Below, one piece after another: positions 9,465 through 10,640 of a stretch of DNA of 10,640 nt. A program made the translations under genes and the position numbers. Under the pieces are notes generated by a model. It saw only the letters and a list, made by a program, of their open reading frames with translations. It did not search any database and was not told the origin of the DNA. Where the stretch lies: positions 1 to 10,640 of the forward strand of contig CALMWO010000453.1 in the NCBI GenBank assembly GCA_937873805.1, in the 5' to 3' direction. The first letter of the stretch is position 1, and every line of letters starts with the position of its first letter. The DNA is from an uncultured Hyphomonadaceae bacterium. Its GTDB lineage: Bacteria; Pseudomonadota; Alphaproteobacteria; Caulobacterales; Hyphomonadaceae.

Positions 9465-9530
9465 GAATCCAACCCCCGTAGCTGAGTCCCGATTGCGCCG
9501 TACCGCCGCATGGGTGCATAGAGCGGTTCG
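9465..9530. other. Short upstream region of the DjlA-like gene
   Basis: This should hold the promoter of the following two-gene unit. TTGCGC (9493-9498) with CATAGA 18 bases later is the nearest thing to sigma-70 boxes, and both are weak. Transcription from it would begin very close to the ATG at 9531. An in-frame TAG at 9519-9521 rules out any longer version of the following gene. Confidence 0.25.
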
Positions 9531-10238
9531 ATGAGTATCTGGTCGCAATTGTCGTCCGTCGCCCGGCGCGCCTTCGAGGAGGACGAGGCGCCAGGCACGG
9601 AAGTCGGCCCGGCTTCGTGCGGGCCAGACCCGAATGATATTGAATTCACTGCAGCAATCGTGGGTCTGGGCGCCAAGCTGGCGAAGGCTGATGGTCTTGT
9701 CACGGTCGATGAGGTCGCGGCCTTCTCGCGCGTGTTCCGTTCCGCGCCGGGAGATGAGGCCGCAATAAGGCGCGTGTTCAACATCGCGCGACAGACCGTG
9801 ATCGGATACGAGAGCTATGCGCGCCGCATCGCCAAGCGGTATCGCGACAGGCCGTGCCTGCTCGAGGGCGTGCTCGATGGCCTGTTCCAGATTGCAGCAT
9901 CAGATGGAACGATCTCGGGCGACGAGATCGATTATCTGAGAAGCGTGTCCGAGCTGTTCGGTTTCAACGAAGACCAGTTCCGCCGCATCAAGGCGAGCTA
10001 TCTGGGACCCGACACGGATGATCCCTATCTCGTGCTTGGCCTGTCGCACGAGGCGACCTTCGAGGATGTGCGTGCGGCCTACCGTCGCTTGATGCTTGAG
10101 AATCACCCGGATACGGCGGCCAGCGTCAAATCGGCCCCGCGGGAATACGAGCCTGTGGCCAATGAAAAGGCGGCGGCGATCACGACGGCCTACGCACGGA
10201 TCCGTGCGGACCGCGGTTTTCTCACCCGGGCCGATTGA
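9531..10238 (+). CDS. DjlA-like co-chaperone: TerB domain plus C-terminal J domain, no membrane anchor
   Basis: The 235-residue protein has a TerB-like helical domain at about residues 36-158. Its two half-repeats each carry an acidic turn, KADGLVTVDE (Asp54) and ASDGTISGDE (Asp125). A J domain covers about 164-230, starting DPYLVLGL and carrying the invariant His192-Pro193-Asp194 in helix 2-3. The HPD motif lets J proteins stimulate the ATPase of a DnaK-type Hsp70, so it should be active. The domain order equals E. coli DjlA, but the N-terminal membrane segment is missing: residues 1-35 are polar and acidic, so it should be cytosolic. ATG 9531 is the first possible start because of an in-frame stop just before. 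The ribosome binding site is weak. A small membrane-protein gene follows 45 bases downstream. Confidence 0.92.
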   Translation: MSIWSQLSSVARRAFEEDEAPGTEVGPASCGPDPNDIEFTAAIVGLGAKLAKADGLVTVDEVAAFSRVFRSAPGDEAAIRRVFNIARQTVIGYESYARRIAKRYRDRPCLLEGVLDGLFQIAASDGTISGDEIDYLRSVSELFGFNEDQFRRIKASYLGPDTDDPYLVLGLSHEATFEDVRAAYRRLMLENHPDTAASVKSAPREYEPVANEKAAAITTAYARIRADRGFLTRAD

Positions 10239-10251
10239 CTTTCAGGTCAGC

Positions 10252-10280
10252 GGGCGCACTTTTCAAAGTGCTAGGAGCCC
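10252..10280 (+). promoter_or_regulatory. Hairpin enclosing the ribosome binding site of the small membrane-protein gene
   Basis: GCACTT (10256-10261) pairs with AAGTGC (10266-10271) around a TTCA loop. GGGC (10252-10255) can pair with GCCC (10277-10280) as an outer stem. The Shine-Dalgarno AGGAG (10273-10277) then falls in the bulge between the stems, with its last G paired. ATG 10284 is 6 bases after it. Such a fold could limit translation of the downstream gene or mark an intercistronic boundary. As DNA, the inner part is a near-perfect 16-base palindrome and could instead be an operator. Confidence 0.45.
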
Positions 10281-10283
10281 TGC

Positions 10284-10565
10284 ATGACCGAGACCCTTGG
10301 CCATCCTGATTTCGGAACCCGCCTGAATCTGGCGCTGAAGTCGTTCGGCGGCTTTCTCGCCAAGGCCGGCTTTGGGGTATTCCTGCTCGTAGCCGCTTTC
10401 GCCGCGCTGGTGGCCACCACCTTTATCGGCGTCATGCTGGCAATCGCCGCCGTGTTCCTGACCTTCGCGCGTCCGCGCCGGAAGCCCGCGCGTGAAGCCG
10501 AGACGGGCACGCCGTCCACGCTTGAGGCCCGGCGTACAGCCGATGGCTGGGTCATCGAGATCTAG
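10284..10565 (+). CDS. Small membrane protein of unknown function
   Basis: The 93-residue product has a polar front (1-20), a long hydrophobic stretch at about 28-61 (FGVFLLVAAFAALVATTF, then IGVMLAIAAVFLTF), and a basic stop RPRRKPAR at 63-70. A polar tail ends in ADGWVIEI. The hydrophobic part is long enough for one generous helix or a tight two-helix hairpin. The Arg/Lys cluster puts the tail in the cytoplasm. The start ATG 10284 has a good AGGAG six bases upstream. It probably shares a transcript with the DjlA-like gene. That protein lacks the membrane segment of classical DjlA, so a partnership is conceivable but unproven. I do not recognise a family. Its stop overlaps the possible minus-strand stop at 10562-10564. 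Confidence 0.8.
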   Translation: MTETLGHPDFGTRLNLALKSFGGFLAKAGFGVFLLVAAFAALVATTFIGVMLAIAAVFLTFARPRRKPAREAETGTPSTLEARRTADGWVIEI

Positions 10566-10640
10566 CTTTTCATTTTTGCCTGAGACTTCTTTGTCTGGGA
10601 CTTGCGCGCCTCGCTTTGTGGCGCGAAAGGTCGTGACGGG
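10562..10640 (-). CDS. Possible C-terminal end of a minus-strand gene (partial)
   Basis: Reading the minus strand from the window edge gives 25 residues ending RKSQTKKSQAKMKS and a TAG at 10564-10562. This basic, Lys/Gln/Ser-rich stretch is typical of flexible C-terminal tails. The stop would share CTAG with the stop of the plus-strand neighbour, the same layout as at 5882-5885. A second minus frame is also open here, no domain is visible, and the local base composition is AT-richer, so the call is tentative. CGCGCC/GGCGCG (10605-10625) forms a 6-bp hairpin inside this stretch but has no T-run after it on the plus strand. Confidence 0.4.
   Translation of the reverse strand, partial: PSRPFAPQSEARKSQTKKSQAKMKS

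Overview
The window is a GC-rich bacterial chromosome segment, most likely from an alphaproteobacterium of the Caulobacterales/Hyphomonadaceae type. This is inferred from four things: a methionine synthase that lacks its homocysteine domain, a short-plug TonB-dependent receptor of a kind common in sphingomonads and caulobacters, an RhlE-type helicase with a long basic tail, and strong GC bias at third codon positions. I see no insertion sequence, phage gene, CRISPR array, tRNA or rRNA. Most of the segment looks like ordinary chromosomal backbone.

Left part (1-3555, all + strand): a tight run of three genes. First is the 3' end of a pyridoxamine-phosphate-oxidase-like flavoprotein gene. It overlaps by four bases a RidA-family gene whose product carries a lipoprotein-like signal peptide. 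A 19-base gap follows, then metH, encoding the folate, cobalamin and reactivation modules of methionine synthase. The spacing suggests one transcript. The set touches PLP/enamine chemistry and methionine synthesis, but a shared pathway is only an inference.

Middle (3556-7352): an intergenic hairpin, then a TonB-dependent outer-membrane receptor with a clear signal peptide and a C-terminal Phe. It converges on a minus-strand FAD-dependent oxidoreductase of the HI0933/BaiN group. The two stop codons overlap in a single CTAG. Divergent from the oxidoreductase is a possible 32-codon membrane miniprotein gene with a good ribosome binding site.

Right part (7353-10640): a structured leader of about 266 bases precedes an RhlE-like DEAD-box RNA helicase that starts at TTG and ends at a strong, probably bidirectional terminator. 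After a gap with a possible 36-codon minus-strand ORF come a soluble DjlA-like protein (TerB plus C-terminal J domain) and a small membrane protein, whose ribosome binding site can be drawn in a bulge between two stems. The window ends in what may be the Lys/Gln-rich tail of a minus-strand gene, again sharing a CTAG with the stop of its neighbour.

No clearly new multi-gene system is visible. The best leads are the structured helicase leader, the hairpin around the ribosome binding site at 10252-10280, the exported RidA-like protein, and the tiny ORFs.
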